The notes under the pieces were generated by a model. It worked only from the letters and a program-made list of their open reading frames with translations, did no database searches and was not told the origin of the DNA. Shown here piece after piece: positions 1 through 9,166 of a DNA stretch of 43,817 bases (its first letter is position 1; each line of letters opens with the position of its first letter). A program made the position numbers and the translations under genes. The DNA is from an uncultured Prevotellaceae bacterium (GTDB lineage Bacteria > Bacteroidota > Bacteroidia > Bacteroidales > Bacteroidaceae), in NCBI GenBank assembly GCA_947167835.1, contig CAMVJO010000003.1, forward strand, positions 1 through 43,817. The letters run 5' to 3'.

Positions 1-53
1 TACAGACCAAAAAAGCTTCACAAAATTTTAAAACCTAATTTTTAGAACTACCC
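1..53 (+). mobile_element. MITE-like element copy 1 (right end only)
   Basis: Only the right end of the dispersed element is inside the window. It ends TAGAACTACCC at base 53. The sequence matches, almost base for base, the reverse complement of the left end of the copy at 10370-10640, including a GCTTCACAAAATTTTAAAACC stretch that the 186-bp copies lack. It therefore belongs to the long-insert class. The left flank cannot be seen, so a target duplication cannot be tested; the right flank is TTCA. Confidence 0.8.
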
Positions 54-76
54 TTCATTTTTCGTCAAGAAAAATT

Positions 77-160
77 TTCTCTTCGCGTTGAGAATATTTT
101 CTCACGGCGATGATAAAGTTTTCTCAACGCGATGAGAATGTTTTATCATGGCGAAGAGAA
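77..160. repeat. Palindrome array A: four 18-bp units, 22-bp period
   Basis: Four units lie at 77-94, 99-116, 121-138 and 143-160, separated by the 4-bp spacers tatt, agtt and tgtt. The unit consensus is TTCTC-NNSGCGNN-GAGAA, an imperfect 18-bp inverted repeat. Unit 2 ends GATAA and unit 4 starts TTATC. The array lies 24 bp after the end of element copy 1 and 127 bp before uvrB. Three similar arrays occur in the window, each with exactly four units. Function unknown; a protein-binding array or a structured RNA/DNA element are both possible. Confidence 0.9.
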
Positions 161-268
161 TCGAAAAATTGTCGGAATTAAACGTTTTTACTGTTATGCT
201 GAAATATATTGTGCATGAGGATATGAAAAAGTAATGCAACCTTATTTTTTCATGTCTCTTGTTTTTAT

Positions 269-276
269 TAACTTTG
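269..276 (+). promoter_or_regulatory. Putative -7 element for uvrB
   Basis: TAACTTTG fits the Bacteroidetes -7 consensus TAnnTTTG and ends 10 bp before the uvrB ATG. No TTG at a suitable -33 distance was found, so support is partial. Confidence 0.5.
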
Positions 277-286
277 CACGCTTAAT

Positions 287-2329
287 ATGCAGAAACTGTT
301 TGATTTGCAATCTTCGTACCGTCCTACTGGTGATCAGCCCGAGGCTATTCGCCAATTGACCGAAGGGGTGCTTTCTGGAGTACCTCATCAGACGCTTTTG
401 GGCGTGACGGGCTCGGGAAAGACGTTTACGATTGCAAATGTTGTGGCACAAGTCAATAAACCGACCTTGGTTTTGAGCCACAATAAGACATTGGCCGCGC
501 AGTTGTACCACGAGTTCAAGGGTTTCTTCCCGAATAATGCGGTGGAATACTACGTTTCCTATTACGATTACTACCAGCCCGAGGCTTATATCGCTTCTAC
601 TGATACGTATATCGAAAAGGATTTGGCCATCAACGAGGAAATCGACAAGTTGCGCTTAGCGGCCACTTCGTCGCTGCTTTCTGGCAGAAAGGATGTCATC
701 GTTGTCTCAAGCGTTTCGTGCATATACGGAATGGGAAATCCCGCTGCGTTCTACGAAAACGTGATAGAACTGAAGGTGGGACGTACCTATGCGCAGAGTG
801 CCCTGCTACGGCAGTTGGTAGATGGCCTCTATGTCAGAAATGACGTGAATCCCCGTGCCGGAAACTTCCGAGTGAAGGGCGATACGGTGGAGGTATTTCT
901 GGCCTATGCCGACGAATCGTTGCGTATCTCCTTCTGGGGCGACGAAATCGACACGATAGAGGAATTTGATCGCGATACCGGCACCAGAATTGCCACGTTC
1001 GATGAATATAAAATCTATCCTGCCAATCTGTTTCTCACGTCTAAGGAAACGCAGGAGCAGGCTATCCGAAAGATTCAGGACGATCTGGTAATCCGCCTGG
1101 CCGAATTGGAGTCGGAAGGTAAGATGCTTGAGGCAAAACGCCTGAAGGAACGTGTGGAATACGACATCGAAATGATCCGAGAACTGGGGCATTGCAGCGG
1201 CATAGAGAACTATTCGCGCTATTTCGACGGTCGTGAGCCCGGAACGCGCCCCTATTGCCTGTTAGACTTCTTCCCCGAAGATTTTCTGTTGGTGGTGGAT
1301 GAAAGTCATGTCACCATTCCGCAGATAGGAGCGATGTATGGCGGAGACCGTAGCCGCAAAACAGAATTGGTGAACTATGGTTTCCGATTGCCTGCCGCCT
1401 TGGACAACCGCCCACTGACCTTTGCCGAGTTTCAGGCCATGACGCCGCAGGTAATCTACATCAGTGCCACGCCTGCCGACTACGAATTGGAAAAGAGTGA
1501 GGGCATCGTGGTAGAACAAGTCGTGCGACCTACGGGTTTGCTTGACCCGATTATAGAAGTCAATGGCACAGATTATCCTGTGGACGACCTCTTGAATGAG
1601 ATTCGCGAGACTTGCAGCCGTAACGAGCGTGTATTAGTCACTACCATATCGAAACGAATGGCAGAAGAGCTGTCAGAATATCTGATGCAGCATCAAGTGA
1701 ACGCTGCCTACATACATAGCGATGTTGATACGCTGGAACGCGTCAGAATCATGGAAGAATTGCGAAAAGGCACGTATGAAGTGCTAGTTGGCGTCAATCT
1801 CCTGCGCGAAGGTCTGGACCTGCCGGAAGTTTCCCTGGTGTGTATTCTCGATGCCGACAAGGAAGGATTCCTTCGCAGCCATCGTGCGCTCACTCAGACG
1901 GCAGGACGTGCCGCCCGCAACGTTCACGGAAGGGTTATCATGTATGCCCAGACTATTACGCCCTCGATGCAGCAGACTATCGACGAGACCAATCGCCGTC
2001 GCTCCATTCAGGAGAGATATAACCGTGAGCACCATATCGTTCCCAAGCAGATTGTGAAGACTATCGGCAATAACGAACTCAGCGCAAGGGCAAATGCTTC
2101 GGATAGGGCAGAGGCTGCTGCCAATAAGTCCGTGCTGTATCAAACGGAAACGGCAGAACGCTTCGTAGCCGAGGCCATTGCGCAATATGATGCCGGACAG
2201 TCCTTGGAAACTCAGATAGAAAAAATCAAGAAAGAGATGTATGCCGCCGCCGAGCGCCTGGATTTTGTCACGGCAGCCCAGTTGCGCGATTTACTCATCA
2301 GTCTTGAGGACAGACAACGGAGAAAGTGA
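287..2329 (+). CDS. uvrB: Excinuclease ABC subunit B
   Basis: UvrB is the damage-verifying helicase-like subunit of nucleotide excision repair. It is loaded by UvrA and recruits UvrC to cut on both sides of a lesion. The 680-residue protein has the usual family length. Walker A GVTGSGKT is at residues 39-46, and the tyrosine-rich beta-hairpin that inserts between DNA strands is at about 88-112 (YYVSYYDYYQPEAY). A DESHVT helicase motif follows near 340, and there is a C-terminal UVR motif at about 640-672 (IEKIKKEMYAAAERLDF) that would contact UvrC. The start gives the canonical N-terminus MQKLFDLQSSYRPTGDQP. uvrA and uvrC are not in the window. mutS2 follows after 70 bp on the same strand, so the two may be co-transcribed. 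Nothing is missing or broken. Confidence 0.98.
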   Translation: MQKLFDLQSSYRPTGDQPEAIRQLTEGVLSGVPHQTLLGVTGSGKTFTIANVVAQVNKPTLVLSHNKTLAAQLYHEFKGFFPNNAVEYYVSYYDYYQPEAYIASTDTYIEKDLAINEEIDKLRLAATSSLLSGRKDVIVVSSVSCIYGMGNPAAFYENVIELKVGRTYAQSALLRQLVDGLYVRNDVNPRAGNFRVKGDTVEVFLAYADESLRISFWGDEIDTIEEFDRDTGTRIATFDEYKIYPANLFLTSKETQEQAIRKIQDDLVIRLAELESEGKMLEAKRLKERVEYDIEMIRELGHCSGIENYSRYFDGREPGTRPYCLLDFFPEDFLLVVDESHVTIPQIGAMYGGDRSRKTELVNYGFRLPAALDNRPLTFAEFQAMTPQVIYISATPADYELEKSEGIVVEQVVRPTGLLDPIIEVNGTDYPVDDLLNEIRETCSRNERVLVTTISKRMAEELSEYLMQHQVNAAYIHSDVDTLERVRIMEELRKGTYEVLVGVNLLREGLDLPEVSLVCILDADKEGFLRSHRALTQTAGRAARNVHGRVIMYAQTITPSMQQTIDETNRRRSIQERYNREHHIVPKQIVKTIGNNELSARANASDRAEAAANKSVLYQTETAERFVAEAIAQYDAGQSLETQIEKIKKEMYAAAERLDFVTAAQLRDLLISLEDRQRRK

Positions 2330-2399
2330 CGAAAAAGAGCATACTAAGCCTCTTTCCCTTGGCTGTAAATCTGACATTACTCCCGAAAAAACAAAAACA

Positions 2400-4928
2400 A
2401 TGATATATCCCGAGAATTTTGAAAAGAAAATTGGTTTTGATGAGATACGTACACTCCTGAAAGGGCGGTGTATGTCTGCCCTTGGTACGGAATGGGTGGA
2501 CAGAAACGTCACTTTCAAGACAGATTTCGCCACTATCCAATCAGAACTCAACTGTGCCCAGGAATTCCAGCGCTTCGAGATGGAGCAGGACGGAGCATAC
2601 GAGGCCAACTTCTTCGATGTGCGTGAAGCCCTCATGCATATCCGCCCCGAGCGCACCTATATGGAAGAAGTGGACCTGTTTAGTCTGAAACGCTCCATGC
2701 AAACCGTTTCGGCACTCGTACAGGCTTTCAGACAGCAGGACGAAGATGCCGACGATAGCCGACAACTCTATCCCACGCTGGCAACTTTGGCCGAGGATGT
2801 GGAGACTTTCGACGATATAGTGGCGCGTATCGATGAAGTTCTTAATAAGTACGGCCGAGTAAAGGATACTGCTTCGCCAGAACTCCTGACAATTCGACGT
2901 AATATGGAGCAGACCTCGCGCGGTATCGGCCACAGTCTGCGCACAATCATCCAGGAAGCACAGGCCGCCGGCTACATAGACCGCGATGTGTCGCCCACTT
3001 TGCGCGATGGTCGCCTTGTAATACCCGTTTCTCCTTCTGCAAAACGCAAGATAAAGGGAATCGTGCACGATGAGTCCGCTACTGGAAAAACAGTCTTCAT
3101 AGAACCTGCCGATGTAGTCGAGGCTAACAACAGAATACGCGAACTTCAAGCTGCGGAAAAGCGCGAAGTGATACGTTTGCTTCAGGAACTCAGCAATTTG
3201 ATACGTCCTCGTATTCCTGCTGTGCTGGATTCTCTGCGTTTCCTGGCACATATCGACTATTTGCGCGCCCTCTCTTCATTTTCTGAGGCCACAGAATCGG
3301 TTGTTCCCTCACTTGTCAATCGTCCAGTCATCAATCTTCAGCACGCTGTCCACCCTTTATTGCAAAAAAGTCTGGCCATGCACGGGAAAAGTATGAACCC
3401 GCTGGATATACGTCCGTCAGAAGGAAAGAGACTCCTGATTATCTCAGGACCTAATGCCGGAGGAAAATCCGTTTGCCTGAAGACCTTAGGACTTTTGCAG
3501 TATATGTTGCAATGCGGAATGCCGGTACCTGTGAGCGAACAGTCGGAAATGGGCGTGTTCGACGACATCTTTATTGATATCGGCGACGAACAAAGTCTTA
3601 CCGACGAGTTGAGCACATATTCCGGCCATCTGATGAATATGAAGCAGATGATACGCCATTCTACGAACCGCAGTTTGTTGCTAATCGACGAATTCGGAGC
3701 CGGTACCGAGCCGCAAATTGGCGGCGCCTTGGCCGAAGCAATTCTGCAACGCTTTATTGAAAACGGTTCCTTCGGCATCATTACCACGCACTACCAGAAT
3801 CTGAAACGTGTGGCCGAACATTTTGAAACTGTTGAGAATGGAGCGATGCTTTACGACCGTTCTCTGATGCAACCCCTCTTTAGGTTACAAATTGGTAACC
3901 CGGGAAGTTCGTTTGCCATCGAGATAGCGCGAAAAATCGGCCTGCCCGAAGACGTTATTGCCGCAGCATCCGAAATGGTGGGCAAGAATTATATCTTGAG
4001 CGACAAGTATCTGCAAGATATCGTCCGCGACCGTATGTATTGGGAGCGCAAACGCAAAAATATTCACACTCGCGAAAAACAATTGGAGGCCGTTGTCACC
4101 CGTTATGAGGGAGAAATGGACAAACTGAACCGCGATCGCAAGGAAGTCATCGCCAAAGCGAAGGAAGAAGCCGAACAAATGCTCTCGCAGTCCAACGCTC
4201 AGATAGAAAATACCATACGTGCCATTCGAGAGGCGCAGGCTGATAAGGAAAAAACAAGACAGGCGCGTCAGGAACTCGAGGAATATAAACAGACTGTGGC
4301 AAGTAATGACGGAAATGACGACAGAATTTCCAGAAAGATGGAACGTATCCGTCAGCGTCAGGAACGTAGGCAGCAGGGAAAGGCCATGCAACAGAAAAAT
4401 GCCGCAGGTGCAGTCGGTAATGAACCGCAAAATGCAGAAACTCCCAGAGCCCATGTAAAAGAAGTCTTCAAACAGGGCGATGTTGTCCGACTTGATGGTC
4501 AGCAGACCGTAGGCGAAATAGAAGGCATCAGCGGGAAAAATGCAAGAGTCGTATTTGGTATGATACACCTCAACGTTTCTTTGAGCCGCCTTCGTCATGC
4601 CGAGCGCCCAAAGGAAGATAACGTGAGCCGTGTCGCCACATTCCTCAGCAAAGAGACACGTGATGCACTTTATGAGAAGAAACTCCATTTCAGTCCCGAG
4701 ATTGATTTGCGCGGATTCCGAGCTGACGAAGCAATGCGGGCAGTTGCTACATACATTGACGATGCTATTTCGCTGGAATACCCACAAGTCCGCATTTTGC
4801 ACGGAACGGGCACGGGAGCGCTCCGAGAAGTCATCCGTACTTACTTAGGTACTGTTCCTGGAGTAAGGAAGTTTCACGACGAGCACGTACAATTCGGTGG
4901 AGCAGGCATAACTGTTGTGGAGTTTTAG
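2400..4928 (+). CDS. mutS2: Endonuclease MutS2 (MutS-family ATPase with Smr domain)
   Basis: A MutS2-type protein of 842 residues. MutS2 proteins bind branched DNA and, in some bacteria, collided or stalled ribosomes; they do not take part in classical mismatch repair. Walker A is at about 350-357 (GPNAGGKS) and Walker B near 427-432 (LLLIDEFGAGTEP). A long charged coiled coil covers about 540-680, and a C-terminal Smr nuclease domain has DLRG near 769 and HGTGTG near 801. The N-terminal mismatch-recognition domain of MutS is absent, as expected for MutS2. The frame is open further upstream to 2241, but that part overlaps uvrB and shows no family similarity. The ATG at 2400 gives the typical start MIYPENFEKKIGFDEIR. 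The gene lies 70 bp after uvrB. Confidence 0.96.
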   Translation: MIYPENFEKKIGFDEIRTLLKGRCMSALGTEWVDRNVTFKTDFATIQSELNCAQEFQRFEMEQDGAYEANFFDVREALMHIRPERTYMEEVDLFSLKRSMQTVSALVQAFRQQDEDADDSRQLYPTLATLAEDVETFDDIVARIDEVLNKYGRVKDTASPELLTIRRNMEQTSRGIGHSLRTIIQEAQAAGYIDRDVSPTLRDGRLVIPVSPSAKRKIKGIVHDESATGKTVFIEPADVVEANNRIRELQAAEKREVIRLLQELSNLIRPRIPAVLDSLRFLAHIDYLRALSSFSEATESVVPSLVNRPVINLQHAVHPLLQKSLAMHGKSMNPLDIRPSEGKRLLIISGPNAGGKSVCLKTLGLLQYMLQCGMPVPVSEQSEMGVFDDIFIDIGDEQSLTDELSTYSGHLMNMKQMIRHSTNRSLLLIDEFGAGTEPQIGGALAEAILQRFIENGSFGIITTHYQNLKRVAEHFETVENGAMLYDRSLMQPLFRLQIGNPGSSFAIEIARKIGLPEDVIAAASEMVGKNYILSDKYLQDIVRDRMYWERKRKNIHTREKQLEAVVTRYEGEMDKLNRDRKEVIAKAKEEAEQMLSQSNAQIENTIRAIREAQADKEKTRQARQELEEYKQTVASNDGNDDRISRKMERIRQRQERRQQGKAMQQKNAAGAVGNEPQNAETPRAHVKEVFKQGDVVRLDGQQTVGEIEGISGKNARVVFGMIHLNVSLSRLRHAERPKEDNVSRVATFLSKETRDALYEKKLHFSPEIDLRGFRADEAMRAVATYIDDAISLEYPQVRILHGTGTGALREVIRTYLGTVPGVRKFHDEHVQFGGAGITVVEF

Positions 4929-5044
4929 GGAACTTTTCTGTAGGACTGCGCTTTCCAAATTTCATAATGTGCTGTTTATGGGGCTTATCTAAGTATTGGA
5001 TTTTGATTTCCGGCAATTATTTTCAGAAAAGGCAGAATATCCCG

Positions 5045-5052
5045 TAATTTTG
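5045..5052 (+). promoter_or_regulatory. Putative -7 element for rnz
   Basis: TAATTTTG matches TAnnTTTG, 58 bp before the rnz ATG. An AT-rich motif TATATAATATAAGGAGTAG follows at 5061-5079. Its reverse complement occurs at 22301-22319 and a relative at 37376-37394, also before genes. No clear -33 box was seen. Confidence 0.45.
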
Positions 5053-5110
5053 AACGCCCCTATATAATATAAGGAGTAGAAAAAAACTGATTGCGAAGCG
5101 ACAAAACGTA

Positions 5111-6025
5111 ATGGAAGCTTTTGAAATACATATTCTCGGCTGCGGTTGTGCAAAACCTACGGTTCGTCACAATCCTTCTGCGCAGGTCGTGAATGTTCGC
5201 GGCAAACTTTTCCTGATAGATTGCGGAGAAGGCACGCAATTGCAGATGCGTAAGATGCATTTGAACTTAGTTGGTATTCATGCTGTCTTTATTTCGCATC
5301 TTCATGGCGACCATTGCTTCGGATTGCCCGGACTTATTGCTACGCTCTCCTTACTGAAACGTACGGAGGCCCTGCATATCTATGCGAATAAGGCGTTGCA
5401 GGAAATCATGCAGCCCTTTCTCTCGTTTTTCTGCCGTTCCTTGTCTTTCGAGGTGGTATATCATCCCATTTCCCACACAGATGCTGCCGTCATCTACGAA
5501 GATCGCTCACTTTCTGTCCGTACTATTCCCCTTCATCACAGCGTTCCTTCGTGCGGTTTCCTGTTTAATGAAAAGCCGAACCTACCTCATATCCGTCGCG
5601 ACATGATAGATTTTCTGAATATCCCACATTATGCCATTCGTGCCATAAAAGAGGGAGAAGACTGGACGGATAGTGATGGAAAGGTCTGGCCTCACGAGAA
5701 ATTGGTTACACCTGCCACTCCTTCGCGGGCTTATGCCTATATGTCCGACACGGGTTTTGTGCCGCAGGTCGCTCCCCTTATTCATGGTGTCGATCTTCTC
5801 TATCACGAAGCCACATATATTGAGCGAGATGCCGACAGTGCCAGTAAATACCTCCATTCCACAGCATCGCAGGCTGCCGAAACCGCACGTTTGGCCGAAG
5901 TGAAACGCCTCTTGCTCGGACATTTCTCTTCACGCTACGAAGATGAGAATGTGATTCTCGGAGAAGCTACTCCCATCTTCCCAGATGCTGAAATGGCTGA
6001 CGAAGGAATGGTGATCAGGCTTTGA
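5111..6025 (+). CDS. rnz: Ribonuclease Z
   Basis: RNase Z is a zinc-dependent endonuclease that removes the 3' trailer from tRNA precursors lacking an encoded CCA. The 304-residue protein has the metallo-beta-lactamase fold. The metal motif HxHxDH is at 63-68 (SHLHGDHCFGLPG), preceded by the typical LIDCGEGTQLQ at 35-44. Later metal ligands are in YMSDTGF near 216 and LLGHFSSRY near 269. The length is right for the short bacterial form. The start METAFEI-like N-terminus (MEAFEIHILGCGCAKPT) is standard. A strong intrinsic terminator lies 43 bp after the stop, so this is probably the last gene of its unit. Confidence 0.95.
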   Translation: MEAFEIHILGCGCAKPTVRHNPSAQVVNVRGKLFLIDCGEGTQLQMRKMHLNLVGIHAVFISHLHGDHCFGLPGLIATLSLLKRTEALHIYANKALQEIMQPFLSFFCRSLSFEVVYHPISHTDAAVIYEDRSLSVRTIPLHHSVPSCGFLFNEKPNLPHIRRDMIDFLNIPHYAIRAIKEGEDWTDSDGKVWPHEKLVTPATPSRAYAYMSDTGFVPQVAPLIHGVDLLYHEATYIERDADSASKYLHSTASQAAETARLAEVKRLLLGHFSSRYEDENVILGEATPIFPDAEMADEGMVIRL

Positions 6026-6068
6026 GCAAATGCTGTATTTTAGGTATCTTTGAGCATTTAGCATAGAG

Positions 6069-6102
6069 GATTCAGATGTTTTCGGGCATCTGAGTCTTTT
6101 TT
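6069..6102 (+). terminator. Intrinsic terminator after rnz
   Basis: A 10-bp stem pairs 6069-6078 (GATTCAGATG) with 6087-6096 (CATCTGAGTC) and contains one G.T wobble. The loop is TTTTCGGG and six T follow at 6097-6102. It lies 43 bp after the rnz stop. Confidence 0.85.
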
Positions 6103-6122
6103 GTTTCGTGCCAATGCAAAAG

Positions 6123-6154
6123 ATGCCGGACGTCTTTGGATAGATGTCCGGCAT
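6123..6154. terminator. Hairpin between convergent rnz and amylase genes
   Basis: A 13-bp stem pairs 6123-6135 with 6142-6154 (core TGCCGGAC / GTCCGGCA, one G.T pair) around the 6-nt loop TTGGAT. Only a short T run follows. It sits between convergent genes and may be a second terminator, or the first member of the 21-bp-period repeat that follows directly. Confidence 0.5.
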
Positions 6155-6324
6155 TTCTGTAAGTTTCCCGAATATTTCTGTAAGTTTCCCGAATATTTCT
6201 GTAAGTTTCCCGAATGTTTCTTTGCGTATCTCGGAGGGGCTGAAAAAGATGTAGTACATCTTTGAAAAGATAAGGCACATCTCGAAAAAGACAAGGGACA
6301 TCTTTTCGGAGATATGCCACATCT
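6154..6324. repeat. 21-bp-period array, two sub-families
   Basis: Units of TTTCTGTAAGTTTCCCGAATA occur at 6154-6174, 6175-6195 and 6196-6216, nearly identical, with a degraded fourth after them. A second set has the palindromic core AGATnnnnnACATCT (first unit AGATGTAGTACATCT) starting at 6247, 6268, 6289 and 6310, again exactly 21 bp apart. Because 21 is a multiple of three, reading frames stay open through it and give heptad-like translations; these are treated as an artefact. The second set resembles the units at 22591-22674. Confidence 0.85.
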
Positions 6325-6362
6325 TGGGCAAGAGGTGTCTTGTGTTCTTGTGAGAGTACGAC

Positions 6363-8060
6363 CTAAATCTTCAGGACGGCGGCTCCGTAGGCGGGGAGTT
6401 GGATGTTGAAGAGTTCGTCGGGCTGCAAATTGAAGCGTTGTCGGGTGTTGCTCAGCACATCCAGGGCATTTTTCTGTCCTGCTTTGATTTGAAGAAATTC
6501 AAAGGCGTGGGCAGGAACCTTGAGACTGACATTCCGCGGACTTTCGTCGAAATTTACGACGATAAGCAGGGCCTGTTTCCTGTAACTCCTGATGAAAGCA
6601 TACTGACGGTCGGGATTGAAAGATTCGCGGTGGTCGTAATTCACATACATCAGGTCGTAGAAATTGCCTTCGCGCACAATTTCGTTGTCACGACAGAGTT
6701 GCATGATGTTGCGATAGGCATTATAGAGTTTTGCTTCGTCTTCGTTGAATTCTGCTTCGCCCTCAGCCCATTTTCTGTAGGCATCTACCGTCCAATAGTC
6801 GAAGATCGTGGTGCGACCGTCGCAACCGCTGAAACCTTCTCCGTCCATTCCTTTTTCGCCTAACTCCTGTCCGGCATAAAGCATGACTGCGCTTTTGTCC
6901 ATCAAGGCACTTACGATAAAAGCGGGGAGCGCTTTCATGGGTTCTCCGGCAAAGAAGGGGGAAGCTATGCGTTGTTCGTCGTGATTTTCGAGGAAGTTGA
7001 GCATGTGGTCGCGAATGTCGTCGATATGTTGCCACTCTCCCGTGAGAGCTGCGGCCGACTGCTCCTGACGTACCACTTGTTTCAGCGTATCGTAGAGACC
7101 TACTTTATTATAAAGGTAGTCGAAACCGCCCTGATAGATATAATTGCGATATTCTGCGGGATTATATACTTCGGCTATGAAGAGCAGTTCGGGATGTGCG
7201 GCTTTCACGCGCTTAGTAGCGTAGTGCCAGAATTCCACCGGCACCATTTCGGCCATATCGCAGCGAAAAGCATCAATACCTTTGGCACTCCAGTAGAGAA
7301 GTATGTCCGTCATTTTTTTCCATGTGTCGGGAACGGCGCAATCCGGCTTCATTTCCTGTTCCTCTACGGTAGGGAAAAAACGTGTGCGACAGGTAGAATA
7401 ATCTACTCCGTAGTTGAGTTTGACAGTTTCGTACCAATCGTTTTGAGAAGGGTAGGCGTGAAAGCAATCATTGCCAGTGGCGCGGGCAGGTCGTTCCAAA
7501 TAATCAGAAGCACGGCCTTGCAGGAAATTCTCCGTGTGCAAAGTTTCGCCAGGCAGGTAGTAGAAATTATTGTCGGGGTCGAAAAACACATCCGTGCGGT
7601 CGTCCTGTCCTAAATCCCTGACACCTTCCGGTTTTGTTGTGGAGCGATAGCCGCGTGCCACGTGATTCGGCACGAAATCCAGCACCACTTTCAGTCCTGC
7701 TGCGTGGCAACGTTTCAGGAGTGCCTCAAATTCCTTCATTCTCTCCGCAGGATTCAGCGCAAGGTCGGGGTCTATGTCATAGTAGTCGCGAATGGCGTAT
7801 GGCGAACCCGCTTTTCCTTTCACCACGTCGGGGTTGTCTTTGGGGATGCCGTAGCGCGTATAGTCTGTAGCCGAGGCGTGCGCCAGCATACCCGTCAGCC
7901 AGATATGGGTGTAGCCGAAATCCTTGATTCGCTCCAAGTTCTCGTCAGAGAAATACGACATCTTGCCGCATCCGTTCTGAGAAATGCTGCCATTCACGAC
8001 ATTCTTTCCTTTCAGGTTGCCGAAAAGTCTTGGCAGGACTTGATATATGAGTGGTTTCAT
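6363..8060 (-). CDS. Cytoplasmic alpha-amylase family glycosidase (GH13)
   Basis: A GH13 glycoside hydrolase of 565 residues, expected to cleave or transfer alpha-glucosidic bonds in starch- or glycogen-derived glucans. All four conserved regions are present. Region I is DFVPNH at 128-133; region II is GIDAFRCDMAE at 261-271 with the nucleophile Asp268. Region III has the acid/base Glu297 (LLFIAEVYN), and region IV is NHD at 359-361 with Asp361. There is no signal peptide, so it probably acts on internal glycogen or imported oligosaccharides. The frame is open to 8108, but the barrel begins at once from MKPLIYQVLPRLFG, so the ATG at 8060 was chosen. It lies downstream of fabD on the same strand with a 126-bp gap holding a terminator-like hairpin, so it is probably a separate unit. 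The exact substrate cannot be read from the sequence. Confidence 0.92.
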   Translation of the reverse strand: MKPLIYQVLPRLFGNLKGKNVVNGSISQNGCGKMSYFSDENLERIKDFGYTHIWLTGMLAHASATDYTRYGIPKDNPDVVKGKAGSPYAIRDYYDIDPDLALNPAERMKEFEALLKRCHAAGLKVVLDFVPNHVARGYRSTTKPEGVRDLGQDDRTDVFFDPDNNFYYLPGETLHTENFLQGRASDYLERPARATGNDCFHAYPSQNDWYETVKLNYGVDYSTCRTRFFPTVEEQEMKPDCAVPDTWKKMTDILLYWSAKGIDAFRCDMAEMVPVEFWHYATKRVKAAHPELLFIAEVYNPAEYRNYIYQGGFDYLYNKVGLYDTLKQVVRQEQSAAALTGEWQHIDDIRDHMLNFLENHDEQRIASPFFAGEPMKALPAFIVSALMDKSAVMLYAGQELGEKGMDGEGFSGCDGRTTIFDYWTVDAYRKWAEGEAEFNEDEAKLYNAYRNIMQLCRDNEIVREGNFYDLMYVNYDHRESFNPDRQYAFIRSYRKQALLIVVNFDESPRNVSLKVPAHAFEFLQIKAGQKNALDVLSNTRQRFNLQPDELFNIQLPAYGAAVLKI

Positions 8061-8112
8061 GTAGTTTGTTTTCTTTAATGCAGGTATGTTTCCTGTGATG
8101 TAAGACAAAAGC

Positions 8113-8157
8113 AGGCTATATACCGCGCCAAAAATGAGGATGGCAGATATATAGCCT
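8113..8157 (-). terminator. Hairpin between fabD and the amylase gene
   Basis: AGGCTATATA (8113-8122) pairs perfectly with TATATAGCCT (8148-8157) across a 25-nt loop. On the minus strand it follows the fabD stop by 29 bp. The loop is long and the T run weak, so termination is plausible but not certain. Confidence 0.5.
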
Positions 8158-8186
8158 ATTATTTCGCAATGCCGATGTGCAATGTC

Positions 8187-9080
8187 TTATTGAATGGTGA
8201 TATTGTCGTTGCCCTTGCAGATTTTCGCAATCATTCCTTGCAACGCCTTGCCGGGACCACATTCCGTAAACGAGGTAGCGCCGGCTTCAACCATGCTATT
8301 CACTTCTTTAGTCCAGAGTACGGAACCCGTAAGCTGCTTCATCAGATTTTCCTTGATTTCTGTTGCATCGGTATGCGCCATTCCATCTACGTTCTGGTAA
8401 ATCGGACAAACAGGTGTGCTGAATTCTGTTTCCTTTATGGCAGCAGCCAATTCTTCGCGGGCAGATTCCATCAGAGGAGAGTGGAAGGCGCCGCTCACAT
8501 TAAGCACCAAAGCGCGTTTTGCTCCGTTATCCTTGAGAATACGGCAGGCCTCGTTCACGGCATCTACGTTTCCGCTGATGACAAGTTGGCCCGGAGAATT
8601 ATAGTTGGCGGGAACGACGATGCCGAATGTGCCTTGTTCGCTGACTTCGCGGCAAACTTTCTCAACTTCTTCGTCGGGAAGAGCAATAATGGCGGCCATC
8701 GTTCCGGGAGTTGCCTCGCAGGATTTTTGCATGGCCTCTGCACGTTTGGCAACCAGCCTTAAACCAGCCTCGAAAGAGAGACATTTTGAAGCGGTGAGGG
8801 CAGAAATCTCGCCAAGTGAGTGACCGCCCACCATGTCTGGCGCAAAATCGTCGCCAAGACACATGGCGCTGATCACGCTGTGCAGGAAAACGGCGGGTTG
8901 TGTGACGCGTGTCTGTTTAAGTTCCTCATCCGTTCCGTTAAACATGATTTCGGTGATATTGAAACCAAGTATTTCGTTGGCTTTCTCGAATAAATCTTTA
9001 GCCAATGGGTGTTTCTCATAGAGATCCTTACCCATTCCTACGAATTGTGCCCCTTGTCCAGGGAATACAAATGCTTTCAT
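8187..9080 (-). CDS. fabD: Malonyl-CoA:ACP transacylase
   Basis: FabD moves the malonyl group from CoA to acyl carrier protein and so supplies extender units to type II fatty acid synthesis. The 297-residue protein has the oxyanion motif GQGAQ at 8-12 and the nucleophile Ser88 in GHSLGE. A conserved arginine lies at about 113, and the catalytic His200 is in SGAFHSPLM. The length is close to the family norm and the start MKAFVFPGQGAQ is canonical. The acpP, fabF and fabG genes that often adjoin fabD elsewhere are absent; fabH is about 23 kb away in this window. A TAnnTTTG element lies 33 bp upstream of the start, and a four-palindrome array lies 86 bp upstream. Confidence 0.96.
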   Translation of the reverse strand: MKAFVFPGQGAQFVGMGKDLYEKHPLAKDLFEKANEILGFNITEIMFNGTDEELKQTRVTQPAVFLHSVISAMCLGDDFAPDMVGGHSLGEISALTASKCLSFEAGLRLVAKRAEAMQKSCEATPGTMAAIIALPDEEVEKVCREVSEQGTFGIVVPANYNSPGQLVISGNVDAVNEACRILKDNGAKRALVLNVSGAFHSPLMESAREELAAAIKETEFSTPVCPIYQNVDGMAHTDATEIKENLMKQLTGSVLWTKEVNSMVEAGATSFTECGPGKALQGMIAKICKGNDNITIQ

Positions 9081-9113
9081 ATTATTTTATTTTATATGTT
9101 TTCAAATTTTGTG

Positions 9114-9121
9114 CAAATGTA
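9114..9121 (-). promoter_or_regulatory. Putative -7 element for fabD
   Basis: On the minus strand this reads TACATTTG, matching TAnnTTTG, 33 bp before the fabD start codon. The nearest upstream TTG is only 15 bp away, shorter than the usual spacing. Array B begins 45 bp further upstream, close enough to influence this promoter. Confidence 0.5.
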
Positions 9122-9166
9122 CTAAAAATTATGGAACAACGCGAAGAAATTCCCTATATTCTTACT

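Noticed and set aside
77..160. Possible CRISPR array
   Set aside because: Repeats are 18 bp and vary from unit to unit, spacers are only 4 bp, and no cas gene is in the window.
2241..2399. N-terminal extension of MutS2 overlapping uvrB
   Set aside because: Overlaps the end of uvrB by almost 90 bp and lacks similarity to MutS2; the ATG at 2400 gives the canonical start.
6058..6331. Three overlapping minus-strand reading frames of 78-133 residues with seven-residue repeats
   Set aside because: The 21-bp DNA repeat is a multiple of three, so all frames stay open by construction. No family similarity, no promoter, and the location between convergent genes with terminators argue against a gene.
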